A stretch of DNA of 64,000 nucleotides. It comes from Mesodorylaimus sp. YZB2_4. Taxonomy: Eukaryota; Nematoda; Enoplea; Dorylaimida; Dorylaimidae. The DNA lies in contig JASANH010000389.1 of NCBI GenBank assembly GCA_030248295.1, forward strand, positions 1 through 64,000, in the 5' to 3' direction. A program made the translations under genes and the position numbers. Under the pieces are notes generated by a model that did no database searches, was not told the DNA's origin, and saw only the letters and a program-made list of their open reading frames with translations. Shown in pieces: positions 44,501-55,900 of the stretch; the stretch's first letter is position 1; each line of letters opens with the position of its first letter.

Positions 44501-47500
44501 CAGCTTTGCTGGAAGCAAAGCGCGTGGTTATTTTTAGAAGCTCAATAGCATTGTATGGTACAGTTTTCAGCCCACTCGAAGCAGCACTTTGTGGTCGTTG
44601 AGCGATGCTTTGTAAGCTGTTAATTGTGAAATGCGGTACCCAAATTTCAGATCTAGTGGTTTTAGCTTCCTCAAAAGCAAAGCCAGTAGTCTTTGGGCCA
44701 AGCTTACTGGAACTCTGTTGTTTTGTTGTTGGCTGGCTCGAAACAACATTTTGTGTTCCATCTGAAGAAATGCTGGTTGTGACATGTGGTGCCCTCGTCT
44801 CCAATTCGGTGGTTTTGGCATCCTCAGAAGGATGAGTGGTTTTTGGCACTAACTTGCTAGAACTTTGCTCTTTTGGTTTTGGTTGATGAAAAGCAATAAT
44901 TTGTGTTCTATATGATGGGGGGCTGGTTGAGAGATGTGATCCCCACATTTCATGTCCAGTGGTTTCAGCATTCCTTGGGGGATAATGAGTGGTTTTTGAA
45001 ACAAGCTTGGTGTTTTGTGCTCCATCTGAGGGGATGCTGGCTGTTAAATACGACGCCCACGTTTCACCTCCAGTGGTTTTAGCCACCTCAGAGGCAAAAC
45101 CAGTTGTCTTTGGTACAACGTCTTTGGTACTGGAACTTTGTTTTGTCTTTTGCTGGCTCGAAACAATATTTTGTGTTCTATCTGAAGAAATGCTGGTTGT
45201 GACATATGGTGTCCTCGTTTCACCTCTGGTGGTTCTGGCATCCTCAGGAGGATAATGAGTGGTTTTTGGCACAAGCTCACTTGACCTTTGTTGTTTTGTT
45301 TTTGGTTGATGAGAAGCAATATGTTGTGTTCCACCTGATGGGGTGCTGGTTGGGAGATGTGGTCCCCACATTTCATGACCAGTGGTTTCATCTTTCCCAG
45401 CACCTGCACCTGTGCTCTTCAGCACAAGCTTACTGGAGCTTTGTTGTTTTGTGCTCAGTTGGCTTGAAACAATATTTTGTGTTCCATCTGAGAGGGTGCT
45501 GGTTGTGAAATGTGGTGCCCAGGTTTCAACCAATTTGGTTTCATATTCCTCAGTTGCAAAGCCAGCAGGCTTCGGAACAAGTTTACTCGAACTATGTTTT
45601 TTTGTCTTTGGTTGACTGGAAGCAATACTTTGGGCTTTATCTAAAGGGATAGTAGTTACGTAATGTGTTCCCCATGTTTCATGGACAGCGGTTTCATCTT
45701 TCTTAGTATCAAATCCAGCGGTCGCTGGTACAAACTTACTAGAACTTTCCTGTTTAATCTTTGTCTGAGTGGAAGTAGTATTTTGTGGTCCATCCTTCAC
45801 AATGCTGGTTGTGACATGTGGTGTCCACATTTCACGTCTAGTCATTCCAGTATTCTCAGGATAATGAGTGGTTTTAGGCACTAACTTGCTAGAACTTTGC
45901 TGTTTTGTTTCTGATTGATGAGAAGCAATAATACTAGTTGTGTAATGTGATCTCCATATTTCAGGTTCAGTGTTTTCATCTTTCTCAGTACTGAAGCGTG
46001 TACTCTTCAGTGAAAACTTACTGGAGCTTTCTTGTTTTGTGCTTAGTTTGCTTGAAACACTATTTTGTGATCTATCTGAAGAAATGCTGGTTGTGACATG
46101 TGGTGCCCTCGTTTCCTGTCTAGTGGTTTCGGCATCCTCAGGAGGATGAGTGGTTTTTGGCACTAACTTGCTAGAGCTTTTGTGTTTTGACGTTGTTTGA
46201 GTGTAAGCAGTGTTTTGTGCCTTATCTGAAGTTATGCTTCTTGTGTATTGTGGAGTCCATGATTTACGTCCAATGGTTTCACCACTATCAGGTGCATAAT
46301 GACTGGTTTTTGGTACAAGCTTACTGGTAGTTTGTTGTTTTGTGGTTGGTTGACTAAAAGAAGTATGCAGTGCTCTATCTGCGGGTGTGCTGTTTGTGTA
46401 ATGCGGTTCCCACGTTTCATGTACAATGGTTTCGTTTTTCCCAGTAGCAAAGCCAGTGGTCTTTGGTTCTAGCTTATTAGAACCTTGGTGTTTCGGTTCT
46501 GTTTGAGTCGAAGTAGTGTTTTGAGCTTCATCTGAAGCGATGCCATTTGTGTGATTTGGTGTCCATGATTCATGTCTAGTCGTTTTATGCTCCTCAGTTG
46601 CAAATCCAGTGGTCTTTGGTACAAGCTTACTGGAACTTTGCAGTTTTGTTATTAGTTGCCCAGAAGGAATATTTCGTGTTTCATCTGACAAGATTCTGTT
46701 TGTGTAATGTGGTGTCCACACTTTGCGTTTAGGGATTTCATGTTCTTCAGTAGCAAATTTTGTTATCTTTTGTGCAATCATTCTAGAACTTTGTTGTTTT
46801 GTTATTGGTTGCCTAGAAGCATAGTTTTGTGCTCTATCTGAAGGTGTTATGGTTGTGAAATCTGGTGTCCACGTTTTACGTCCAGTGTTTCCAGCATCCA
46901 TAGGTGGATAATGAATGGTTTTTGATATAAACTTATTTGACGTTTGCGGAAGCTCTGTTTTTGCTGAACTAATTGCTAATGTCGTTGTTGCCTTCTTCAA
47001 GTTCGTTAATTCTTCTATGGTCAATGTAGTTCGGAGTCTTTTAGAAGGTTTCTGGCCAACTGTAAGAGATCCATCATCATGAGTAGTTTTAATGAGTGCT
47101 TCGCCAGATGCTCCCTTGGTCTCTGATTTAGGTTTTATTCTGCTGCTTTTGTCAGTCATCATGAGACCAGTAAATAATTCTGTATTTGGCGTTGACATCG
47201 GGATGTCAGTTGCCTGAGATGCATAATGGCTGGTGCTTATTAAAGCTCTGCTTATAGACATGTTGCTCCGTGTACTAGTTGCTTTTGTTTTGCGAGAAGT
47301 TCTTGTCGTCATTGTGAAAGTGTGACCTAGAGACAGATTTTGTGTGCTGAAACATAAGCATTTTAAAGTTATTCCAGCTTCACTCGAAGATTCTTCAGTG
47401 CTTGTACCAAGTACGGGAAACTGTGGGGTGATGGACAAAACTGTGTTAAGTGGCGACATTGCTGCATTCAAAGTGTTCTGATCCTTTAGTCTATCAGTTT

Positions 47501-47734
47501 TCGACAGCAATTCCATGTTCGTGGTTTCAAGATGTTCAGTGGGTTCTTCACTAGGTGTTCCAGTGGTTGCGCTAAGTTCAGTTTCTGATTCCACATCATC
47601 ATAAAGCCATAGGGCCTCTCTGAACCGTCTGCTCTTCTCTTCTCGGAACATTTTTTTTTTTTTAATTTTTTTTTTTTTTTTTTTTTTTTTTTTCCCCCCC
47701 TCCCCGATTTCCCCTTTTTTTTTTTTGTTTTTTT

Positions 47735-47772
<38 letters not shown>

Positions 47773-49687
47773 TGCTGGGATTGGCCAGTGTTTTAGAAAA
47801 GGGATGGAATGAAACGTTCTCATTGAAATTGTCATTTCGGTCTATAGTTTGTGTTTCTGGATAGAAAGCAAGCGAAGACAATGGAACTGAGCTCGATATA
47901 GGACTTTCTGATTGCTGGGGATCTCTTTTTAAAACGCCCTTTGTGGCTCATTTTTTTTTTTTTTTTTTCTATATGTCAGGGTTTTACGTACATGGATCGC
48001 TTGGGCTACTGATGACACGACAGTATCTAATGTGTTATGTAATAAGTGGTGATCATTGGCTAACAAGTCCATATTCGTGGTTTCAGCATTTGCAGTGGGT
48101 TCTTCACTAGGTGTTACAGTGGTTGCGCTATATTCAGTGTCTGATTCAAGATCATCATAAAGCCAATCCGAGGTTTCCTCTGAATCCATCTGATCTTCTA
48201 CCTCGCTGGGTGTTTGCCTCACTAACCAAGCATTCATGTTACTCGCCATAGTGTTTGCGATAAACAGATCTTCGAGTTCTGTGTGTATTTCGTACACATC
48301 TGATGTCTCAGTTTGCTCTAGTGTATTCGTCATGGTGATGTTGGTGACCATCTGGAAGCTGCCTGAACTGGCCATTGCTGATGGTGTGGCGCTGAATATG
48401 CTATCGTTTTCACCGGCAAATAAAGCTATAGTGCTGATAGGAACTTGAGTGTCTTGGGCCATGGTGTCACTTTCGGTCATTGATTGTGAAACAAGGGCAT
48501 TATCAGTCATTTGGTGTTCTGCAGAAAGAGCCATCGAACTGTACCCGTGGGATGAGTGAGGAATAAATGTGGTTTTGTTTTCAGGGACTGATATGTTCAA
48601 AGCATCGTCCATTAACGTACTCGTATGCTGCATATTGACATTTTTCACTGGGCTGTTCACAATATTTTGCGTTCTTGGTAGGGCGCTTCCGGTATTTTGT
48701 GCAAGAACGCGACACGCTGTCAATCGAAACGTTTCCACATTTGGCTCCAATGTATAGCTGCTAGTGGAGACTTGCTCATCTGACGCTGGACGTGTACCTA
48801 ATCGTAAGTAGAACGTCATTATACTGTACATATGTAGGGGTAGAGCAGCGAAGGTTTATTTTTGACTTAACGCCCGACTAGTCACTCCGACACCTTGAAG
48901 AGGGAGTACGGAAAACACTGTCGATAATCCTATTTATGAGCAGCCTACATACTTACCACGAGGATGTTTCTCTCGACGTTTCCTTGCTCTGGGTTGGCTG
49001 TTCACATCTTTCAGACTTTCAGTATACATGGATTGTTTCGGTCCGCTGGAGCTTCTCTCTTGGTTAGCTTTAACTCCTGCTCTCGCCAGTTTGCTTGCGT
49101 GCAAAATCTCTTTGCTGTAATCGCCCATCTGCATCATGCATCGATATCAAAATACACAATTCATGAAAAAGAATTTGCGAAAGGGATGTTACTCACATCA
49201 TGAAGCAGCTGTGGAGCATGCTCCAAAATTGCCGAAACTTTGTAGGGGTTCAAATTGCAGATGGAGACTGCAGGAAACTCTTGTGTTTCAGAGTCGATCT
49301 AAAAAATCTTTTATGGCTCCACTGGAACTTTTTTAAATTATTTATTGCACGAGTCATGAAAACAAGTGCAATCAGCTTTGTCCTAACCAGTTGGCCTAAA
49401 CTGGAATTGTATTCGTGCTGTACTGTAAATACTGTGATGAGTAAACGACCTAACAGACAACAGAAAGAGGCCATGTCTGTGTATTCAATTGCACTTACAG
49501 TTATAGAAATCCCGATTGGATATTGCAGAAAAAAGACGACTGATTGAACACTAAATGCCAAAAATACAGCCAGACATACTATGCCAACCAATGACCAGAA
49601 TACTTTCAAGAATATCCTTTCAGCAGATAAAGTAACCGATACAATGCGAATACTCGATTTTATAAACGATTCTTTCAGATTCGTCAT
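39197..49687 (-). CDS. Gene C: DEG/ENaC-like subunit with repeat-bearing mucin ectodomain, no IgGFc domain
   Basis: Exons: 49499..49687, 49197..49298, 48957..49128, a mucin exon from 48797 into the disturbed zone near 47990, a mucin exon from about 47640 to 41601, then 41381..41544, 41047..41305, 40897..40995, 40731..40842, 40595..40673, 40483..40540, 39935..39993, 39372..39447, 39197..39310. TM1 is VFWSLVGIVCLAVFLAF, followed by EFPAVSICNLNPYK. Exon 3 ends RARKRREKHPR (furin-type). The next exon goes straight into Ser/Thr-rich sequence, so the three IgGFc exons are absent; phase is kept because that cassette is phase 1-1. TM2 is FANFGLWLSLCIVSVIE. All exons outside the disturbed zone join in frame; the two mucin exon parts lie in different frames, so that junction is unresolved. 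Confidence 0.8.
41601..47640 (-). CDS. Gene C mucin-like exon
   Basis: About 2000 codons of Ser/Thr-rich sequence without a stop. The N-terminal part has unique Ser/Thr sequence, the centre is a 52-residue repeat array (43990..46930), and the C-terminal 700 residues are more varied with acidic clusters (SELDEEITENDL). It splices at ACG|GTAAGT into the channel exons. The 5' boundary (about 47640) is uncertain because of poly-A/T tracts. Confidence 0.75.
43990..46930 (-). repeat. About 20 tandem 52-residue (about 156-bp) coding repeats
   Basis: The unit consensus reads roughly SSSKLVPKTTGFATEE, then xTTxHETWxPHYTTSISSD, then xxQNIxSSQxxTKQQ. I count about 20 copies by the E-[TSIM]-[WR] anchor, with the left (C-terminal) units most diverged. 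The units stay in frame and contain one aromatic anchor in a Ser/Thr/Lys background. Confidence 0.8.
47640..47990. repeat. Poly-T/poly-C low-complexity zone inside gene C
   Basis: Two long T runs (about 47651..47770, broken by C-rich pieces, and 47952..47968) flank about 180 nt that still read as Ser-rich coding sequence on the minus strand (QQSESPISSSVPLSSLAFYP). The pattern looks like poor consensus at a collapsed or gapped assembly point, though a real insertion cannot be excluded. Confidence 0.6.
47990..48797 (-). CDS. Gene C first mucin exon part
   Basis: The acceptor TTACGATTAG joins exon 3 (phase 1) to GTRPASDEQVSTSSYTLEPN. The segment near its end, WLYDDLESDTEYSATTVTP, is a near-duplicate of WLYDDVESETELSATTGTP at 47540..47625 beyond the low-complexity zone. 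Confidence 0.7.
48957..49687 (-). CDS. Gene C exons 1-3: N-terminus, TM1, FPAVS motif, basic linker
   Basis: The ATG at 49687 gives a 63-codon exon (MTNLKESFIKSSIRIVSV). Exon 2 has QEFPAVSICNLNPYKVSAIL. Exon 3 (57 codons) ends in RARKRREKHPR. The His-Gly position before TM1 reads Arg-Ile. Confidence 0.85.
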
Positions 49688-50315
49688 CGCAGCTACGATG
49701 CGTGTACTTTCTTCTGTCTTGGATTCTGTGCACTAACGGCAAAGTCGATACTGCTTGTAACTAAACCAGCGCGGTCTAATAACTGGTATGTAAACGGTGC
49801 AAATTACTCTGGCCTAAGAATAGTGATTATCTTTTCGGCCCCTCATTTTATATGCGGCAAAATTTATTGCAAGATAGCCTTAAATCTTGAAACTAGGAAA
49901 TGATGGGGACTCCAAGGATATAAAAAAAAACATTGGAGCGCGTGGCATTATTACCATAGAGTATATCTACGCGCACTGTCAATCAGGCAGCCAGAAATTA
50001 GATGAATCTCGCAACTAAGCACTTATATCTAGAGCTCCCTGCGTTTGCCTCGCCCACAGATTACTGTTTTCAACTTTTGTGTAGTTAATAAGGCGTTTTT
50101 GGGTATAAGACTAAGCTGAAGGCAGAAGGCAATGGAAAATCCGTGCGTGGTTAAATCGTAGTATCTCCTTCATTCAGATGCAACAACGCAGATTTCAGAA
50201 ACGAGGGAAAGAATGCATATGCGTTTTGTGTCAGACTATGAAGCGAAGCGAAGATGAGAGCCGAATCGATATGCTGCAGTACTTATATTTATGTTCTGGT
50301 CATAAGCCGCAATTT
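49688..50315. other. Spacer between genes C and D
   Basis: A 628-nt gap holding the gene C 5' flank and the gene D 3' end. No RNA gene or repeat was recognised. This is the shortest spacer of the cluster. Confidence 0.5.
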
Positions 50316-52948
50316 TCATGGCGTAGCTCTTTCACAAAAAACCAAAATTGGCAACAGAAGCAATTCTAACACAGATATCAGACATACGCTGAGCCACAGA
50401 CCGACATTTGCGAACAGATCACATATCACATTCATTATCTAGAAAACGGATATACATTATTTTAAAACAATGCTTGTGCACGACACACTTACCGTGTACT
50501 GCCCATAAGCTTCAATATTCATAGTTGCCATGTTACCATAGTATATGTCGACACGGCTGTAAGTTTTCCTGCAAAAGATTTCACACACCTTACGGAAGAT
50601 ATGATGTAATAATTAACAGAGCATATCATCCAGCATTTGAAATTTTGAGCCCAAATGACGAGTTCCAGTGCGATAATCTGACACTATGCAAAGCTTACAT
50701 GATATTTTTAGCGCAATGCTCGGTATTAGCAGTTTCAGCGTTCTTGCATAATGTGGGCTAAAAAAACAAGATGGGGTCAGTTTTATTATTTGTTTGGACC
50801 TATTGCGGAGTCTTCATCTCTTGGCTACTTCAAATTACAACTGGTGTTCATTATTATAGGGCGCATCCATTCGGAGTACAGGCGCCCTATATATCGTCAC
50901 CAAGAAGTCTATCCACGCGCACCATCATCAGGCAGTGCACATTGGCATCAGGCGGATTATGAGCACCCCTTTAGGTTAATGTGGAGATCACAGTACGGAC
51001 CATGCTTCTCCAGAAGAGGTACCATTCTACTGTACAACATGCCAAACACTGGCGCATAGTAGCAGCATCAAAGAAGCTGACGCTTAGGAGAAAAAAATGG
51101 AAAGTTTGCATCGAGAGTGCATGGATATCATGCCGTGCTCTTGTAACCAGCGCACCCAGGCGGCGGGAGATAGTCGAGACCGAAGTCTCTAAGCAAAAAA
51201 CTCCGATTGGAGATAGGCAAGTCTCGCGACTATACCTGCTCTAGAAACATAAACCGAAGAGGTTGACGTCCCAGCCAGGGGAGCGTATCGATTACTCCCG
51301 ACCGCCAGGCGTGCTGGTCACACTCTGCTCTGACAGGGGTGCGCCGCACTCTATCTGATGGCACTATGCTCTCTGTTGTAAGAAAAAATTTCCGACAGCT
51401 AGTTCAGAACTCTGTGTGTATGAGCTGCATTCTCCAAATGTCGCCTTTGGTCAGTGGATAGAAATGGGATATCCCTGGCTTCTCTTGTCCCGCCCAGAAA
51501 GAACAATTTTTTGGAGGAAAAGTAAGAGTAGGACGCTTGATGTGACAGATACAGTAAAATAAGCATGCACGAGAACAGCATGGCTAGAGGCTGCCAGTCG
51601 TTTTGACCTATGTTTATCGTCAGAGCTCACAGTGTAGTTGTTTTGGATCTCCCATCAGGCTGCTAGTGACAACGGTGCTAAGCCAAGCACCGCTTGTATA
51701 TAAAAATACAAAACAATTGCTCCAAGTTTAGTTCCAAAGACCTATACCATTCCGTCCCGAATTTGTCCATTGTCATCCGTACAAATTACCTACAGTGTTC
51801 CGAAAACAGAGAGACAGGTACACTTACAATCAAAACTTCTCGAGGCCAACCAGCCTTCGTTTGCACAGAAGTGAAAATTGTAGATCTGAAAAAACGGGTA
51901 TTCTGAATCGACAATCCTGGTTGACAATGTAGACCGACTTACTGACAAGGAGGCAAGCATTGACAATGAGACATGGACACGAAGTCTAATGCCAACTGCG
52001 CCGCATTGTCGACACAGGCTTCTGCAAGATTTGCTCAGTAAAATGCAGCCATTGTTTTGCTTCGCATCTTACTTTGTGTAATATTGCAATAATAAGCGCC
52101 TTGGGGTAAAGGACCGCGAGGATCGCCACAACCACATTGCTCTAAGGTCACGCGTTGATGACAGCTCGTAAGACAAGCCTGAGGCAACATGCAGAAAGTT
52201 TACAGTGCTTTTTTTAGCTATCGCACTTTTGACACCTCAGTTGTGTATGACCAATTGGAATACCAAGCACCGTTTACTGTTTCTTTCGTAGAGCATGGCA
52301 CGTATGGGGCGCCTGGCAACATATTCCTCGTCTAGAAAAAAATCATTGCAGAAGGCGTTCAAGAGAGTGTCGCAATGTGACGTACCTTGCCGACAGAGAA
52401 CGTATAATATTGCCCAGCCGAGCATGTTATACCCGACGTGATCACAGTCGGCTCCTCATTGGCATCATGCAACAGAATCTTGTAACCGGCGGATAATATG
52501 AAGGGTAAGTAGTCCGAAGAAGCCTCTTGGAACACCATCTGGAGACCTAATCGTTGACCTGCTCTTTGGGAATAAAGTGTATTAGGCGTTGGATTGAACG
52601 TGAAACAATTTCCATATTTGATATCGGTATGAATTTTTAGCTCTCTGAAAACCCATTCATTCTCAACTGATTTGGACGCAACACAATAAATGCTATGACT
52701 TTGGGCTCATGGTCAAACAGAACCTGTAGCCTGTCGAATGGAGCTTTTCATACTGGCAACTGCTGATGACTCACAGCTTACTTTTCCAAATTGCATGGTC
52801 TTCCAGCAAACTGGCACCAGAACACAAAATCATTTAGCTGATAACTCAAGGCTTTGACAGTCGATTGATTCAAACCAGCCGAGTTGACCAGGTAAGGTAA
52901 CGCTTCTTGCATTTGGCTAGCCCATGGAAGTAAATCTTCAATATTTGG
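50316..52948 (-). CDS. Gene D distal channel ectodomain and TM2 (9 exons)
   Basis: Motifs in order: PWASQMQEALPYLVN and FWCQFAGRPC, KYGNCFTFNPTPNTLYS, GAPYVPCSTK, CHQRVTLEQCGCGDPRGPLP, CVDNAAQLALDFVSMSHCQC, VQTKAGWPREVL, a 59-nt two-Cys exon (PTLCKNAETANTEHCAKNI), YSRVDIYYGNMATMNIEAYG, then TM2 FANVGLWLSVCLISVLELLL. A 1.07-kb intron (50758..51827) holds a short repeat shared with 20880..20940. Confidence 0.85.
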
Positions 52949-55900
52949 CTTTAATTGAAGGCATCGCCAAAGTTTAATCTTTAATGCGCAGATCGCGTGG
53001 TCATACTTACAATACGCATCATTGACCTTAGAGATGTTCTGAGGGTGGATATCGATGCAGCAGATCTTTGATCCCTCGTGATAGGAATTTTGCTAAAACC
53101 TGTACCAAAGCTAGTAGAATGGTTGGATATTGCCTTCTCTGTGACATTATTTTCTTTGTAATTAGAGGACTTTGCAGCAACTGGTGACGAGGCCTGTGTA
53201 AACTTATTAGTGGTTGTATAAGAGCGATGTGACTCGTGCAGAGAAGTTGGAGCAGCCGGATTTCTTGCTGTTGTTGGTGCCCGAGGAAGCGAAGTCAACG
53301 TTGGCGATGGCTGGTCCTTTTCCGTTTCTATTAAAACAAGAACCTTTGTTCAGATGATATCACCGCTATCTATTAGAGAGAGCTTTTTTAAACTCGAAAG
53401 CTATATTGCCCGAAATCAATCAATCGCTAAACAATTTTCGTTGCTCGCGATCAAAACACTCGTGCTCATTCACATTCTAAATTCTACTGACACCAGGCTA
53501 GCATTTTGTTCGAACATATAAATACAAACAAATTATATTTTCGGTAAATTAAATTTCTTCATTTAAAGAGAGCATACCTTCGGAATCTGTGATCGCTGAC
53601 GTGAAATTAATTGTTAGATCTTCCTTTATCGTTGTAGCCAATGTCACCCGTTTTTCGACTCTTGTAGATTTCGTTGCAGTCATTCCGAATGCCCTCAACA
53701 TCTTCGAGGTCTTTATAGAAAAAATATTGTTGTGCGAAGTTGAGTTTGACGCCGATTCAACTAGAATGCGATGACCCTGTACATGTGGTACCTGATATTC
53801 ATACCTACAGGAGCTTCCGCATTGTTGTGACTGATTTGATCAGTTTTTACAGTGGCCATTAAAATGTGAGTTGAAGACACAGTCGGTGTTTTACACTGTT
53901 TCATTAGTTATATCGTACACACTCTCTTACCTGCAGCAATTGGGGTTACTCCGCCGTCGCTAAATCCATCAGAAGACGCTACTAGATCAGGAACTGAATA
54001 TGCTGCAGGCAATGTACTTCTCCTCACTATCTCACGATGACTTTGAGAGGACGCTGTCAATGGTGTCCGTTGGACTGTCACTGTGTTTGGTGTTAGAGAT
54101 GCCTTGAGATGTGTTCGTGCGGTTACAGTTCTTCCAAGCCAGGTGGGTGTTGTTCGTGGCGTCATATGAATTGTATAGGGTGCAGAAAATAAAATACGCG
54201 AAGTAATTTGTGTCGTTTTTGCTGAGTTAGCGTTAGAAGATGATTTTGGTGATCTCCAATAAAATGTTGTATTTGTATGTCTTTCCATTGCACTAGATTC
54301 AGAAAACTCTTTGTGTGATGTCCGATGATCACCAGCTGAAGCCGGTTGAATACTTTCAGCTGCGTGTGACCGAAAAGAAATTGCGGCTGAAACACTCCCA
54401 TTGTCAGACTTGCTGGAGTCATACGCTGATGCGACAGTAGTAAAATATTTTGTCATCGCTTTGTTTGTAACTTTTGTTGCACCTACAGTCCTGCTGGATG
54501 CACTCGCTGATTGTGATCTTGATGAAGTCCATGGTGTGAAGCTACCTGCTGATGCTTGGTACAATACTTTTGCAGTAATTGATGGGCTATGAGTGAATGG
54601 ATGTAGCGACGTCAATGAGATATTGCGGTCTATGGTAAAGTTAAGGGCAGCTTCTTCATCTGCGTTGTCTCCATTGACATCTGTTTGATTGCTTTTCTCC
54701 ATACCCACTTGTCCATAGCAGCCATCTGGTGGATCAGCATCATCTTTCTTGCAAAAGTACGTCGATGGACTCAATAATCGTCCCGCAATGTAGGCATACG
54801 ATGTGTAGTCTCCCATCCCATACACGGTTAATCCGAATGCTACTGTTGGATCTGGATGAGTGACGCTGAATGACACAGCCTTGCCAGCACAAGGAAGTCG
54901 ATACTGATAAGCACCTAAGGAAGTTTGGGGGATAACGTTGACTGGGATGCCTTTCAGGAAAGCGACGCTGTTGAGGAGAAGTTCAGATGATGCGTTAGGT
55001 TGAATCAGGACTGTAATGAAATGTCGATTGAAAAATGGATTGCAGGATGTGAATGAGTAGTGACTAAGAAACGAGTCAATGGGCGGGATAATCAGCAATG
55101 CAGGATCAGATATTTCTCCTGAATATACTCCTGGATATGCTTCATATTATCACAAAATAATCCCATGACACAAACCTGTGTATTTCGAGCTGGCCATGAT
55201 ATGCGCCACAATAATAGGTTTCGACGAGTACAAGAAAGAATATTCGTTTTGAAACGCCAAAACCTCCACTGCTTGACCAGCGTTTAAATTCCATGTCACA
55301 GCGCTCATAACATCCTGGTAATACTTCTGCAAAAATCGTTTCTCAAGGCGTCTGCCTACTCTGTCCACCTTTGTCCCGTCCATCAAAGCAACCACTTTAA
55401 AAAATTCCAGCGGGCTATCGTCATATATTCTGTTACCAGAACATTTGTTTATTTGTTTGGTATTATCTTGATAGAACGGGGTGAGAGCATACTCGGTTCC
55501 GAGGGTTTTGATCGGTGGCAGCTGCGACAGATATGTAAATTATTAGGTATTATTGCTGTGAATTCAATCTCTTACTTGTTCTATGACGATGTCGCAGCCT
55601 CTGCATGTCCCTGGGTACGTGACACAGTCATGGCCAGTTAGAACGGCAACAGCCTTACTCGAGATGATTTTCGTTCCAGATGATTCAGTATTGTAAAATT
55701 CTAATTTTATCACCTCCGTCTCATTAGCGTGATACACGTGTTTCGTGCCATTGATGAAATGAATATTGACCAGTGTATCATTGTTTGTAGCCACCATATA
55801 GACATAGCCTCTGCGATTTTTGCCTCCGCTTTGAACGCCTATGACCATGTACTCCGTGCCCAGCATATCCACTGGGAACAGCAGCGTGCCGTCGGCGGTT

